Source: an uncultured Rhodopila sp.
GTDB lineage: Bacteria > Pseudomonadota > Alphaproteobacteria > Acetobacterales > Acetobacteraceae
Assembly (NCBI RefSeq): GCF_903944925.1
Contig: NZ_CAJATU010000141.1
Span: 62,001-126,000 of the forward strand
Length of the DNA: 64,000 nucleotides
Direction of reading: 5' to 3'
Position 1 is the stretch's first letter. Each line of letters starts with the position of its first letter. Below are positions 9,900-20,247 of this stretch, one piece after another. The notes under the pieces were generated by a model that saw only the letters and a program-made list of their open reading frames with translations, did no database searches and was not told the origin of the DNA. A program made the position numbers and the translations under genes.

Positions 9900-10125
9900 A
9901 CACCCCTCGGCGAGCGAATAATTGCCCCGCAGTATGCAAAGCCGTTTAGCACACTGGTAATCGAGAAAGAATACTGAAATAGCGAAATATCGTCTAAAAT
10001 GTGCAAAAATGTCTCTTTAATCTAACTTTGGCGAGCGCACATAGACGCGTCCGGATATCGTCGCTCGCACCGGCCCCCTCATCGTCACGCGCAACGCCGT
10101 GACAACGGAAGCGCAAGCCGCTGCC

Positions 10126-11079
10126 TCAACGAACCGGAGCGGGCGGCTTGCCGCTGGCGCCATAGTCGTGCGTCGGCAACCCGGCCACCGCCTTCTGGAT
10201 CGCCGCGGGGGCGCTGGCCCGCATCACCTGCTGCGCCAAGCGATCGCGCACCGACTCGAAACTCGGTGTCCCCTGCTGCCGCCTGGCCTCGACCTTGACA
10301 ATGAACCAGGCGTTGGGCGCCACCCGGACCGGGAACGCGGAGGTCTGACCGGGAGACAAGGCAAACAGCACCGCGCCGATGCCAGGCGAGACCGCGTCGA
10401 GGCGGACAAAGCCGAGCTCGCCGCCGGCCTTGGCCGAGGCATCCCGGCTCATGCTGCGTGCCAGCGCCGCGAAGTCGCCACCCTTTGAAAGCGACGACAG
10501 GACATCCAGGGCTTCCTGCTGCGTATTGGTCATGATCACGCGGGCCTGCACCTCCTCGGGCCCGGGCTTGCCGGCAATCTCCCGTTCGTAGGCAGCGCGC
10601 AGCATCTGCTCGGTCACCGCCGGCCCGACGGTCCGTCTCAGGTATTCGTTCGCCAGGATTGTGTCGCTGGACGCGGCGATCCGCCGCCGCACCGCCGGGT
10701 CCTTGTCGATCCCCATCTCCTTGGCCCGAATCACCATCGCCTGCTGTGCCATGAGGCCCTGCACCGTCGTATGGTAGACGACGTCCAGGGTTACACCGCC
10801 ATCGGTTGCCGGCACGTTGCGCAGCGCATCGCCGACATCGCCGCGCGTAATGGCCGTGTTGCCGATTTCAGCGACGACGGTGGCGGGGTCCTTGGAAAAC
10901 TCTTCGCTGAGCTTGCGGACCGATGCCAGCACATCGGCTGCCGACTCCGCCTGCGTCGGCGCAGCCGGTTCCACGGCATGAACGCCGATGGGCGCAGCGC
11001 CTGCCAGCGCCGCCGCGATCGCCAGGCGCCGGACGACACCGCACCGTCTCGCCGATGAAGAAAAGACCTCGTTCCGCAT
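10126..11079 (-). CDS. Peptidylprolyl isomerase (parvulin/PpiC-type), exported
   Basis: EVQARVIMTNTQQEALDVLSSLSKGGDFAALARSMSRDASAKAGGELGFV. Confidence 0.8.
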   Translation of the reverse strand: MRNEVFSSSARRCGVVRRLAIAAALAGAAPIGVHAVEPAAPTQAESAADVLASVRKLSEEFSKDPATVVAEIGNTAITRGDVGDALRNVPATDGGVTLDVVYHTTVQGLMAQQAMVIRAKEMGIDKDPAVRRRIAASSDTILANEYLRRTVGPAVTEQMLRAAYEREIAGKPGPEEVQARVIMTNTQQEALDVLSSLSKGGDFAALARSMSRDASAKAGGELGFVRLDAVSPGIGAVLFALSPGQTSAFPVRVAPNAWFIVKVEARRQQGTPSFESVRDRLAQQVMRASAPAAIQKAVAGLPTHDYGASGKPPAPVR

Positions 11080-11251
11080 GCTATCGGCCCTTCAAGTCTC
11101 GCAAGTTGGTTGCGCCGCAGGTATGACGCCAAGCGCGAACTCCCGCAATCGCGATCACGTCCTCGGCGCATGACCGGGGCATGCGTCACGCCATGGACAC
11201 GGACGCGCCGGACCGGTATCGGGCAGCGCCTGACTGCCTGGAGAAGACCCG

Positions 11252-11527
11252 ATGTCCGACGTGCCGCCCGACCGCCTGTCCAATAACCCCGCTAGCCCGT
11301 TCTACGACGAGGCCGTGCTGCGCCGTGGCGTCGGGATCCGTTTCAAGGGCGTCGAAAAAACCAATGTCGAGGAATATTGCGTCAGCGAGGGTTGGGTGCG
11401 CATGGCTGTCGGCAAGACGCTCGACCGCCGCGGCAATCCGCTGACCCTGAAAGCGCAGGGTATAGTGGAGCCGTATTTCCGCGACGCCCCCGCGGACGCG
11501 GAGGCGAAATCAGACGGCGATGATTGA
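11252..11527 (+). CDS. DUF3297 family protein
   Basis: LSNNPASPFYDEAVLRRGVGIRFKGVEKTNVEEYCVSEGWVRMAVGKTLDRRGNPLTLK. Confidence 0.85.
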   Translation: MSDVPPDRLSNNPASPFYDEAVLRRGVGIRFKGVEKTNVEEYCVSEGWVRMAVGKTLDRRGNPLTLKAQGIVEPYFRDAPADAEAKSDGDD

Positions 11528-11905
11528 ATCGCTGTAGGCGGCGACCCGCTGATCATGCGTCAACAGCCGCAGCGGGGTCGTCATCGCCTGCGCCACCAGG
11601 ATGCGGTCGAACGGGTGCGCATGCAGCGGCGCCAGCGCCTCGATCGCCACGGTGTGGGCCGGTGATATGCTGAGCAGTTCAAAACCCGCGTCCTTGAAAT
11701 AGCCCAGCGCTTCCTGCCCTGAGATCGGCATGTCGTTCGGGCCGCCGCGGGCAAGCGCGTGCTTGATGGCGATCTCCCACACCGTGGCGGCGCTGACGAC
11801 AATCTGATTGTCGGGATCGTCGATCAGCGCGCGCGCCGTGGCGGACAGACGATCGTCATCCGCGATGGCCCATAGGGCGATATGCGTGTCGAGCAGCAGC
11901 CTCAC
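11510..11905 (-). CDS. PIN domain toxin of type II TA system (VapC-like)
   Basis: MRLLLDTHIALWAIADDDRLSATARALIDD...PFDRILVAQAM. Confidence 0.88.
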   Translation of the reverse strand: MRLLLDTHIALWAIADDDRLSATARALIDDPDNQIVVSAATVWEIAIKHALARGGPNDMPISGQEALGYFKDAGFELLSISPAHTVAIEALAPLHAHPFDRILVAQAMTTPLRLLTHDQRVAAYSDSIIAV

Positions 11906-12147
11906 GCAGCCGAACCGGCAAACAGCGCGGCGATGGCCGCGTCGTCGGCGTCGATGCTGTCGGGCACCTTGAACTTGCCCTTGGCCACGCCGATGCGCTT
12001 GCCGGTTGGCGATGCCGCCAGCGCGACGAGGCGGGCGGCCGGGCGGCCATTGCGGGCAATAATGATTTCCGCCTCGGCGCCGGATTCGACCGCTTCGACA
12101 AGGCGTGAGAGGCTGGATTTGGCGTCCAGCATGTTGATGGCATTCAT
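11902..12147 (-). CDS. Phd/YefM family antitoxin
   Basis: MNAINMLDAKSSLSRLVEAVESGAEAEIIIARNGRPAARLV; overlaps the PIN toxin start by 4 nt. Confidence 0.88.
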   Translation of the reverse strand: MNAINMLDAKSSLSRLVEAVESGAEAEIIIARNGRPAARLVALAASPTGKRIGVAKGKFKVPDSIDADDAAIAALFAGSAA

Positions 12148-12252
12148 GCTCGGGGTCCTTGGCTAGACCAGACCAACCTAGTCGCGGTATCTCTGGAAAT
12201 CAAGCGTGGCCGCATCAAATCCCAAACTGCAATCGCATCACAGGAAACCTTC

Positions 12253-13476
12253 ATGTCGGCAACCGCTTCCCCCGGCTTTGACCTGCGCGATCCGGCGTTC
12301 CTGGCCGATCCGTATCCAGTGTTCGAACGGTTGCGGGCAATGGCGCCGGTTTGGAAGGCGCCGTTCGGCCGCTGGCTGCTCACTCGCTACGACGGCTGCA
12401 ACCTGCTGCTGCGGGACCGCCGCTTCGGCAAGGACTACACCGACCCCGAGGCGCTGAAGCGCCGTTTCGGCCCGACCGCCCTGGAGGAACCGGCGGTCGT
12501 CGAGCTGTCCCATATGATGCTGATGCGCGACCCGCCGGACCACACGCGGTTGCGCGGCCTCGTCAGCAAAGCCTTCACCGCCCGCCGCATCGAAGCGCTC
12601 CGCCCCCGCGTGCGGGAGATGGCCGAGCGGCTGATCGACGCGGTGATGCCGGCGGGACGCATGGATGCGATCCGCGACCTGGCGTTCCCGCTGCCGGTGA
12701 TGGTGATCTGCGAATTGCTGGGGATTCCGAATGCCGATCGGGATCGCTTCGTCAAAGGCTCGGTCAGCGGCGGGCGGCTGGTGGACCCGACGCCGCCGAC
12801 GCGGACGGAACTGGATGCCTCGAACGCCAACGTCCTGGCCACCGGGGCCTATTTCGAAGCGCTGTTCGAGCAGCGCCGGCGCGCGCCCGCGGACGACCTG
12901 ATCACGCAACTGGTGCAGGCCGAGGAAGCCGGCGATCGTCTGACGACGGCCGAACTGCGCGCCAACGTCAACCTGCTGTTCGCCGCCGGCCACGAAACCA
13001 CCGTCAACCTGATCGGCAACGGGCTGCTCTCGCTGTTGCGGCGGCCGGACCAGTGGCACATGCTGCGCGAGGATACGTCGCTGATCCCGAATGCGATCGA
13101 GGAAATCCTGCGCTTCGAAAGCCCGGTTCAGGCGGTCTCCCGCGTGGTGGCCGAAGCGGTGGATATTGGCGGCGTCACGATCGAGCGGGGGGAACTGGTG
13201 GTCGCCGTACTCGGCGCCGGCAACCGCGACCCGGCGGTATTCGACAACGCGCATCGGCTGGACGTGACGCGGAAAAACCCGAATCCGCTGTCATTCGGCG
13301 GCGGCATTCATTTCTGCCTGGGCGCGCAACTGGCGCGGATCGAGGCGGCGGAAGTATTCGGCACGGTGCTGCGCCGCCTCCCCGGTCTGCGGCTGGCGGA
13401 ACCGGATCGCCCGCAATGGCGATCCAGGTTTGCGCTGCGGGGCCTGACGGAGCTGCCGGTGGTTTGGGATACGTGA
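12253..13476 (+). CDS. Cytochrome P450
   Basis: AGHETTVNLIGNG (I-helix), FGGGIHFCLGAQLARIEA heme-binding loop. Confidence 0.93.
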   Translation: MSATASPGFDLRDPAFLADPYPVFERLRAMAPVWKAPFGRWLLTRYDGCNLLLRDRRFGKDYTDPEALKRRFGPTALEEPAVVELSHMMLMRDPPDHTRLRGLVSKAFTARRIEALRPRVREMAERLIDAVMPAGRMDAIRDLAFPLPVMVICELLGIPNADRDRFVKGSVSGGRLVDPTPPTRTELDASNANVLATGAYFEALFEQRRRAPADDLITQLVQAEEAGDRLTTAELRANVNLLFAAGHETTVNLIGNGLLSLLRRPDQWHMLREDTSLIPNAIEEILRFESPVQAVSRVVAEAVDIGGVTIERGELVVAVLGAGNRDPAVFDNAHRLDVTRKNPNPLSFGGGIHFCLGAQLARIEAAEVFGTVLRRLPGLRLAEPDRPQWRSRFALRGLTELPVVWDT

Positions 13477-13530
13477 CCAAAACTGCCTTGGCCACGGGCA
13501 GCGCCGGCCGCCGCACGATATCGCATCGTC

Positions 13531-13552
13531 ATGGTGGCCGCAGGGCCACCAT
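13531..13552. repeat. Perfect 9-bp hairpin between convergent P450 and SDR genes
   Basis: ATGGTGGCC-GCAG-GGCCACCAT, followed by ccacgccttgcggtgc. Confidence 0.6.
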
Positions 13553-13633
13553 CCACGCCTTGCGGTGCGAAACGCAACATCGGCGCGGGTACCGGCACCG
13601 TGATTCGCCTGGGCATTTGATTGAACTTCGGTT

Positions 13634-14326
13634 TCAGAACTTCTCCACCCAAGGCCGCAGCTCCACCTCCCACGTCCAGGCGCTGCGCGGCTGGTTCGCC
13701 ACCTGCCAATAGGTCTCCGCAATCGCATCCGGATCCAGCGTGCTATCCGCACTCCCGTCCGAATCCGCCCGGCCGGCGCCGCGGATCGCGCCGTCGATGA
13801 CGAAATGCGCCACGTGCACGCCCTTCGGCGACAATTCCCGTGCCAGGCTCGACGCCAGGCCGCGTAGCGCGAACTTGCCCATCGCGAAGGCGGACGAGTT
13901 CGGATACCCTTTCACGCTGGCCGAAGCGCCGGTCAGCAGAATCGCTCCCGACCCGCGCGCCACCATGTGCCGCGCCGCCTGCTGCGCCACCAGGAACCCG
14001 CCATACGCGCTGACCGCGAGCGACCGCGCCACATCCTCCGGGATCAGTTCCGTCACCGGCCCGCGCGCCCTGGCGCTGGCGTTGTAGACGACGATATCCG
14101 GCGCCCCCTGGGTCGCCACCACCACTTCGAACAGCGCCGCGACCTCCTCCGGTTCGGTCGCCTCGCAGGCGAAGGTGACGCCGGCTGTTTCCTCCGCCAG
14201 CTTCGCCAGCTTGTCCGGTTCGCGGGAGGCCATCGCCACCTGCAGCCCGTTTCGCGCGAACAGCCGCGCCAGCGAGGCGCTCAGTCCCGGGCCAACGCCA
14301 ACAATCAATGCGGTCTTGAAATCCAT
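13634..14326 (-). CDS. SDR family oxidoreductase
   Basis: MDFKTALIVGVGPGLSASLARLFARNGLQVAMASREP. Confidence 0.85.
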   Translation of the reverse strand: MDFKTALIVGVGPGLSASLARLFARNGLQVAMASREPDKLAKLAEETAGVTFACEATEPEEVAALFEVVVATQGAPDIVVYNASARARGPVTELIPEDVARSLAVSAYGGFLVAQQAARHMVARGSGAILLTGASASVKGYPNSSAFAMGKFALRGLASSLARELSPKGVHVAHFVIDGAIRGAGRADSDGSADSTLDPDAIAETYWQVANQPRSAWTWEVELRPWVEKF

Positions 14327-14327
14327 A

Positions 14328-15074
14328 TCAACGCCCTCCGGAGATCGGCACGATCGCACCGGTAACATAGGACGCTTCGGGCGACAGCAGCCAGAGCACG
14401 CCATCGGCGACCTCCTCCGCGCTGCCGGCACGCCCCATCGGCACGCTGCCCGCCAGCCGGGTCACACGGTCGGGCAACCCCGCCCGGGCATGCAGATCGG
14501 TTTCGATCAGGCCGGGGCTGACGGCGTTGACGCGGATTCCGCGCGGCGCCAGCTCTTTCGCCGCGCCGACGGTCAGGCTGTCCAGCGCGCCTTTGGTGGC
14601 GGCATAGTGAATCCACTCCCCGGCGCCCCCGAGTTCGGCCGCCCGCGAGGACACATTGACGATGGCGCCCCCTTCCCCGCCGCGATCGGTTGCCATGCGG
14701 GCCACCGCCTCGCGGATCATCAGGAACGGAGCACGCACGTTCACCGCCAGCACGGTATCGAGGATCTCCGATGTTACTTTGTCGATCGTCCGCATCGGCC
14801 CCGGCGTGCCGGCATTGTTGACCAGCGCGGTCAGCGGACCCAGCGTTGCATCGACAGTACGATACAATGCCAGGATCGACGCCTCGTCCGCCATCTCGGC
14901 CCGGACTGCAACGGCGGTTCCGCCAGCGGCGGCGATCTCCGCGACGACCGCATCGGCCAGCGCCTGGTTCGATTGCCAGGTCAGCGCCACCGCATAGCCG
15001 CGCGCCGCCGCCAGACGCGCCACGGCGCGGCCGATGCCCTGGCTGCCGCCGGTGACGATCATGATTTTCCGCAT
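14328..15074 (-). CDS. SDR family oxidoreductase
   Basis: MRKIMIVTGGSQGIGRAVARLAAARG...HYAATKGALDSLTVGAAKELAPRGIRVNAVSPG. Confidence 0.92.
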   Translation of the reverse strand: MRKIMIVTGGSQGIGRAVARLAAARGYAVALTWQSNQALADAVVAEIAAAGGTAVAVRAEMADEASILALYRTVDATLGPLTALVNNAGTPGPMRTIDKVTSEILDTVLAVNVRAPFLMIREAVARMATDRGGEGGAIVNVSSRAAELGGAGEWIHYAATKGALDSLTVGAAKELAPRGIRVNAVSPGLIETDLHARAGLPDRVTRLAGSVPMGRAGSAEEVADGVLWLLSPEASYVTGAIVPISGGR

Positions 15075-15229
15075 TCCGGTTGTCTCCCCGTTTGGACCAA
15101 TGGACCGTATCCGGCGCGCGGGTTGTTTGCGACTCGGGGGGCGGCCGTCCGGGCCGGCCCGTATCATCCGCCGCCGGATTGGAATAAACCTTGCGGCAGG
15201 GAACGAACAACGAAGCGGAGGCGACGACC

Positions 15230-16867
15230 GTGCTTGGACTGATGCAATCGCAAGGGCTGATGATTTCCTCGATACTGACCCACGCCGCCCGGCATCACGG
15301 CGCCGCCGAGGTCGTGTCGCGGACGCATGAGAACACCACCCACCGCTATACCTGGGCGGATGTCGAACGCCGCGCCCGCCGGCTGGTGAAGGTGCTGCAG
15401 GCGCGCGGCGTCGGGCGGCAGGACCGCGTCGGCACCCTGGCCTGGAACGGCTACCGCCATGTTGAAGTGTATTACGCCAGCTCCGGAATGGAAGCGATCG
15501 TCCACACCATCAATCCCCGCCTGCATCCCGACGACATCGCCTACATCATCAACCACGCGGCTGACACGATCCTGTTCGTGGATCTCAGCTTCGCGCCGCT
15601 GATCAGCCTGATCGCGTCCAAGATCGCCGATACCGTCAAGACGGTCGTGATGCTGACCGATGCCGCCAACATGCCGGAGGTGACGTTGGCGCCGGGCATG
15701 ACGCTGGCCTGCTACGAACAGTTGATGGACGCGGCGGATGACGACTACGTCTGGCCAAGCTTCGATGAGAATACCGCTGCCTCGCTGTGCTATACCTCCG
15801 GCACCACCGGGCGGCCGAAAGGCGTGCTGTACAGCCACCGCTCGACCTGGCTGCATGCCTATGCGGTTTCGATGCCCGACGTGCTGGATATCCGCGCCAC
15901 CAGCCGCATCCTGCCGGTGGTGCCGATGTTCCATGTCAATGCCTGGGGCACGCCCTATGCCACCGCGCTGGCCGGCGCGGCGCTGATCCTGCCGGGGCGG
16001 CATCTCGACGGCGCCAACATGGCCGATCTGCTGAACGCGGAGCGGGTGACCTTCACCTCCGGGGTGCCGACGGTCTGGCTCGGCCTGCTGCAGCATCTGC
16101 GCTCCAGCGGGCAGCGGCTGGAGACGGTCACCCGCATCATGACCGGCGGTTCCGCGGCGCCGCCGCTGCTGATCCAGGCGTTCCGCGACGAGTATGGCAT
16201 CCGGTTCGAGCAGGGCTGGGGCATGACCGAACTCAGCCCCGTCGGCACCTTCAACGCGCCCAAGCCGGCACAGGCCGGGCTGACCCGTGATGAGGCCGCG
16301 CACCACATGCTGAAGCAGGGTCGCATCCTGCCCGGCCTCGACATGAAGATCGTCGACGGCGACGGCAAGGAACTGCCCTGGGACGGCGTCGCGTTCGGCG
16401 ACCTGAAGGTGCGCGGGCCGTGGGTCGCCAGCGCCTATTTCGGCGAGGAAGCCGGCGCCGCGTTGGACCGGGACGGCTGGTTCGCCACCGGCGACGTGGC
16501 GACGATCGATCCGGACGGCTTCATGGAGATCACGGATCGCTCGAAGGACGTGATCAAGTCCGGCGGCGAATGGATCAGCTCGATCACGCTGGAGAACCTG
16601 GCCGTTTCCCACCCCGACGTGGCGGAGGCCGCGGTGATCGCCGCGGTCCACCCGAAATGGGATGAGCGTCCGCTGCTGCTGGTGGTGCCGCGGCCGGGGC
16701 GCACGGTGGATCCGGCGTCGGTGCTGGCGCTGCTGGAGGGCAAGGTCGCGAAGTGGTGGCTGCCGGACGAGGTGGTGGTGGTCGCCGAGCTGCCGCACAC
16801 CGCTACCGGCAAGCTGCTTAAGACCAGCCTGCGGGCACGGTTCAAGGACCATTACCTGAAGGCTTAG
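15230..16867 (+). CDS. Long/medium-chain fatty-acid-CoA ligase
   Basis: CYTSGTTGRPKGVLYSHRST; GWFATGDVATIDPDGFMEITDRSKDVIKSGGEWIS. GTG start proposed at 15230. Confidence 0.92.
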   Translation: MLGLMQSQGLMISSILTHAARHHGAAEVVSRTHENTTHRYTWADVERRARRLVKVLQARGVGRQDRVGTLAWNGYRHVEVYYASSGMEAIVHTINPRLHPDDIAYIINHAADTILFVDLSFAPLISLIASKIADTVKTVVMLTDAANMPEVTLAPGMTLACYEQLMDAADDDYVWPSFDENTAASLCYTSGTTGRPKGVLYSHRSTWLHAYAVSMPDVLDIRATSRILPVVPMFHVNAWGTPYATALAGAALILPGRHLDGANMADLLNAERVTFTSGVPTVWLGLLQHLRSSGQRLETVTRIMTGGSAAPPLLIQAFRDEYGIRFEQGWGMTELSPVGTFNAPKPAQAGLTRDEAAHHMLKQGRILPGLDMKIVDGDGKELPWDGVAFGDLKVRGPWVASAYFGEEAGAALDRDGWFATGDVATIDPDGFMEITDRSKDVIKSGGEWISSITLENLAVSHPDVAEAAVIAAVHPKWDERPLLLVVPRPGRTVDPASVLALLEGKVAKWWLPDEVVVVAELPHTATGKLLKTSLRARFKDHYLKA

Positions 16868-16869
16868 CC

Positions 16870-17463
16870 TTGGACCGGACGCTGCTGGCGTGGGGGCTTC
16901 GCCGTACGCGGCGAGCGGGGCAAGGGCTACTGCCCCCCCGCCTCTGGCTCTTCACCGACCCCCACCGTCTGCCCGACCCCCGCGCCGCCGCAGCCGCCCT
17001 GCCGCGCGGGAGGGCGGGCGTCGTCCTGCGCCACGACGACGATCCCCAACGCGCGGCGCTCGGCCGGGACCTCGCGCGGATCTGCCGGGAGCGGCGTCTG
17101 GTTCTCGTGGTCGCGGGCAATGCGCGGCTGGCGGCGGGGCTGCGGGCGGGGGCGCATCTGCGTGGCGGGCGCTGGGCCGGCTTTCCCCGGCGGGCCGGCA
17201 TCGTCACCAGTTCGGCCCACTCGGTCCCCGACCTGCGGCGCGCCGCCCGGGCCGGCGCGGATCTGGTCTTCCTGTCGCCGGCCTTTCCGACCGCCAGCCA
17301 TCCCGGCGCCCCCGGACTCGGACCGCTGCGCTGGGGCGCGATGGTCCGTCGCGTGCCGGGGATACGCGTCGGCGCGCTCGGCGGCGTGGACGGAACCTGC
17401 CTCCGCCGCCTGCCCGGCGACGCCTGCCAGGCCGCGGGGGCGATCGGCGCGCTGGCACCTTGA
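16870..17463 (+). CDS. Thiamine phosphate synthase-like protein (ThiE/TenI superfamily)
   Basis: LFTDPHRLPDP...VTSSAHSVPDLRRAARAGADLVFLSPAFPTASHPGAPGLGPL...VGALGGVDG. Confidence 0.75.
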   Translation: MDRTLLAWGLRRTRRAGQGLLPPRLWLFTDPHRLPDPRAAAAALPRGRAGVVLRHDDDPQRAALGRDLARICRERRLVLVVAGNARLAAGLRAGAHLRGGRWAGFPRRAGIVTSSAHSVPDLRRAARAGADLVFLSPAFPTASHPGAPGLGPLRWGAMVRRVPGIRVGALGGVDGTCLRRLPGDACQAAGAIGALAP

Positions 17464-17738
17464 CGCGATGTTGTTCATTGCCCGCACGAATTCGCGCTGG
17501 CCTCCACGCAGCGGTGTTGCTGATTTGGCGGTATTCCATCCCAAGCGCGCGGTTTTGTGTCCTTGTCGCCACAGTGTTTCGGAAATGCCATGCCGCCCCC
17601 CCAAAGCGGGTTGCGGCGATATGAACGGGCGGTCATTAGTTTGCGTGAGGTCTGGCTGCTCCCCGCCGGTTCGCGGGAATCGACGGGCGGGGCCTGAGGA
17701 AATTCGCCGGCTTAACCGGCGCAGTAAGGAGGGTCTTC

Positions 17739-19358
17739 ATGCGTAAACTTCTATTGGCCACCGCGGCCATCATGGGAGCGTCAGGCGGTCTGGCTTATGC
17801 CCAGACGGTGCCGGCCAACCCCTCGCAAGGCCAGTTGGTTGCGCCGTATGGCGCCGGCCCGGCCAAGGACAACAACAACAACGCCTGGGGTATCGCCAAC
17901 ACTCCGACCGGCAGCGCCGCCGCCGGCCCGCTCAGCACCATCTACGCGCCGAACGTCAACGCGGTCCCGGCGCCCGGCACCATCGTGATCCGCCTGAACG
18001 GCCGTGTGGAAGTTGAAGTCGCCGGCTCCTTCTCCAGCCTGAACACCGGATATGGTACGCCTGCCGCCGCCAACGGCAACGGCGCGGGCTACAAGCTGAA
18101 CCCGGTTGGCGTCGGCAGCTACTTCCGGTTGTATCCGGGCTTCGACGGCCTCGCCGCGAACGGCGTGCGCTACGGCGCTTCGGTCGAAATCCGCGAGAAC
18201 TTCTATGCCGGCACCAACGGCACCAGCAACGCCACCACTACCCTGGCCGTCACCAGAAATGCCGCCGGCCAGGTCACCGGCGTGACCGCCGGCCAGCCGA
18301 CAGGCACCGGCACCGCGTCCAGCCCGGGCGGCAACATCTCCGGCCAGACTCTGTTTGTCCGCCAGGCGTTCACCTATTTGGCCACCGATCAGGCCGGTAT
18401 TATCCGCCTCGGTCAGGGCAGCGGCGTACTCAGCCTGTTCGACAACTGCATATTCACCAGCCAGTGCTGGGACGCCGGTCTCGGCAACCTGAACGGCGCC
18501 GGTCTGGCGGACGTCGCCCCGAGCGGCGCGCAGCCGCCGTTCGTCTGGCTCAACCAGGCTGCGGCAGACGTCGCCAACAACAAGATCGTCTACCTCTCGC
18601 CGCAGTTCTTCGGCTTCGACTTCGGCGTGCAGTACGCGCCGAGCGCGGGCAACGCCTTCTCGAACGGCTCGTCGGGCAGCACGATCCAGTCCACGACCTG
18701 CAACCAGGCCGGCCAGAACTGCATCAGCGTCTCCTCCGGCAACGACTCGACACGCTGGTTCAACCAGGTCGGCGGCGGTCTGCGCTATCAGCAGAACTTC
18801 GGCGCGGTGGACTTCAAGGTCTACGGCTTCGGCGAAACCGCCCAGAAGGAAAACCTGACGGTCGGCGCTTACTCGACGCCGGCACAGGTCCGCGCCGGAG
18901 TCGCCGGTGCCACGGTGAACAACCTCCGCTACCAGAACCTCGGGTTCTATAAGGCCGGCACCGCCGTCACCTTCTCCAACTTCACCCTCGCCCTCGACTA
19001 TATCGGCGGCGCGGTGAACGGCCAGTTGGGGATGACGACGGAAGGCGGCGCGAACATGAACGCGCTGCTGCCGGGCATCACCTACGCCAACGGTCCGGTG
19101 ATCGCCGGTGCCATGTTCGGCGACATCTGGAGCCAGGGCGCGGCGCAGTTGACCAGCGCCACGCAACGCCACGAGTATGAATTCGCTCTCGGCGGCGCCT
19201 ACAAGCTGGCCCCGGGCGTCCAGCTCGTCGGCGAATACCAGTACGCCTATCGCCACCAGAGCGGATGGAACTTCTCCACCAACTCTCTGGGCGCCGAAGG
19301 CAGCACCAAGGACGCGCAATCGCAGCAGGTCCTGTTTGCGACTGTCCTTACCTGGTAA
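17739..19358 (+). CDS. Outer-membrane porin
   Basis: Signal peptide MRKLLLATAAIMGASGGLAYAQ, beta-rich sequence, SD aaggaggg upstream. Confidence 0.8.
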   Translation: MRKLLLATAAIMGASGGLAYAQTVPANPSQGQLVAPYGAGPAKDNNNNAWGIANTPTGSAAAGPLSTIYAPNVNAVPAPGTIVIRLNGRVEVEVAGSFSSLNTGYGTPAAANGNGAGYKLNPVGVGSYFRLYPGFDGLAANGVRYGASVEIRENFYAGTNGTSNATTTLAVTRNAAGQVTGVTAGQPTGTGTASSPGGNISGQTLFVRQAFTYLATDQAGIIRLGQGSGVLSLFDNCIFTSQCWDAGLGNLNGAGLADVAPSGAQPPFVWLNQAAADVANNKIVYLSPQFFGFDFGVQYAPSAGNAFSNGSSGSTIQSTTCNQAGQNCISVSSGNDSTRWFNQVGGGLRYQQNFGAVDFKVYGFGETAQKENLTVGAYSTPAQVRAGVAGATVNNLRYQNLGFYKAGTAVTFSNFTLALDYIGGAVNGQLGMTTEGGANMNALLPGITYANGPVIAGAMFGDIWSQGAAQLTSATQRHEYEFALGGAYKLAPGVQLVGEYQYAYRHQSGWNFSTNSLGAEGSTKDAQSQQVLFATVLTW

Positions 19359-19385
19359 TTATCGGGTCAAGACGAACAACGGAAG

Positions 19386-19411
19386 CGGCGGGGCATCACC
19401 CCGCCGTTTTT
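19386..19411 (+). terminator. Intrinsic terminator of porin gene
   Basis: CGGCGGGG-catca-CCCCGCCG followed by TTTTT. Confidence 0.85.
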
Positions 19412-19461
19412 CGTTTGGCGGTTCAGCGGCGTGAGGATTTGGCAAGACACGCTTTATCCCC

Positions 19462-19504
19462 CGTCATAGCCCTGGCCGGACCTGATCCGGGGAGGGCCAT
19501 GACG
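19462..19504. repeat. Long dispersed palindrome
   Basis: Outer arms CGTCATAGCCCT / AGGGCCATGACG; inner arms CCGGA / TCCGG. Confidence 0.7.
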
Positions 19505-19592
19505 ATGGCGGAGAATGCCGATTGCTGGCGCGACGGCGCGGGGCTAAGACGGCGCGCTACGACTTACAGTCAACACAAGGCTAACCATCGCG

Positions 19593-20147
19593 ATGCGACT
19601 GACCTCGATTTCCGCCCGTCTCCTCCCCACGGCCCTGTTCGCCGGGCTGGCGGTTGCCGGCTGCTCCTCCGACAAGCCGAATCCGACGGCGCCGGGTTAT
19701 GAGGGTCTGGGCAGCGGCTCCGCCGGCGATGTCTCGACCACACGCATGGGCGGTGAGGACAGCGGGGTGATCTTCGGCGTCGGTAAGGGCAGCAAGGACC
19801 AGGGCGGCAGTGCAGGGTCGGGAATCGGCGTGAACGCCTTCCTGTGGCGCGGCGCGCTGGATACGATTTCGTTCATGCCGCTGGCCTCGGCCGATCCCTT
19901 CGGCGGGGTGATCATCACGGATTGGTACACGCCCCCGGGCACGAGCGGGGAGCGCTTCAAGGCGACGATCTATATCCTCAGCCGCGACCTGCGCAGCGAC
20001 GGGGTACGGGTCAATATCTTCCGCCAGGTGCTGCAAAACGGCCAGTGGGTCGATGCAACGGTGTCGGAAACGACGGTGGGCGATATCGAGAACAAGGTTC
20101 TCGCCCGTGCCCGCCGCATGCGTGAGCAGATGCAGGCCAGCAGCTAG
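19593..20147 (+). CDS. DUF3576 family lipoprotein
   Basis: Lipobox LAVAGCSS; IGVNAFLWRGALDTISFMPLASADPFGGVIITDWYTPPGTSGERFK. Confidence 0.85.
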   Translation: MRLTSISARLLPTALFAGLAVAGCSSDKPNPTAPGYEGLGSGSAGDVSTTRMGGEDSGVIFGVGKGSKDQGGSAGSGIGVNAFLWRGALDTISFMPLASADPFGGVIITDWYTPPGTSGERFKATIYILSRDLRSDGVRVNIFRQVLQNGQWVDATVSETTVGDIENKVLARARRMREQMQASS

Positions 20148-20247
20148 GCCAGGGCGTTTTTGCCCTCACCGGCATCGCCGGACTAAATCCGGCCATGCCA
20201 CGGGGGCGGCGTCCGTGCCGCCAGGCACCGCAAACGCAGACCGCCGA

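Noticed and set aside
11510-12147. Phd-PIN toxin-antitoxin pair as a novel system
   Set aside because: Standard type II TA module; listed only as features.
15164-16852. 562-aa minus-strand ORF
   Set aside because: Antisense to a bona fide acyl-CoA ligase.
17781-19319. 512-aa minus-strand ORF opposite the porin
   Set aside because: Mirror of a GC-biased coding strand; the porin frame has signal peptide, SD and terminator.
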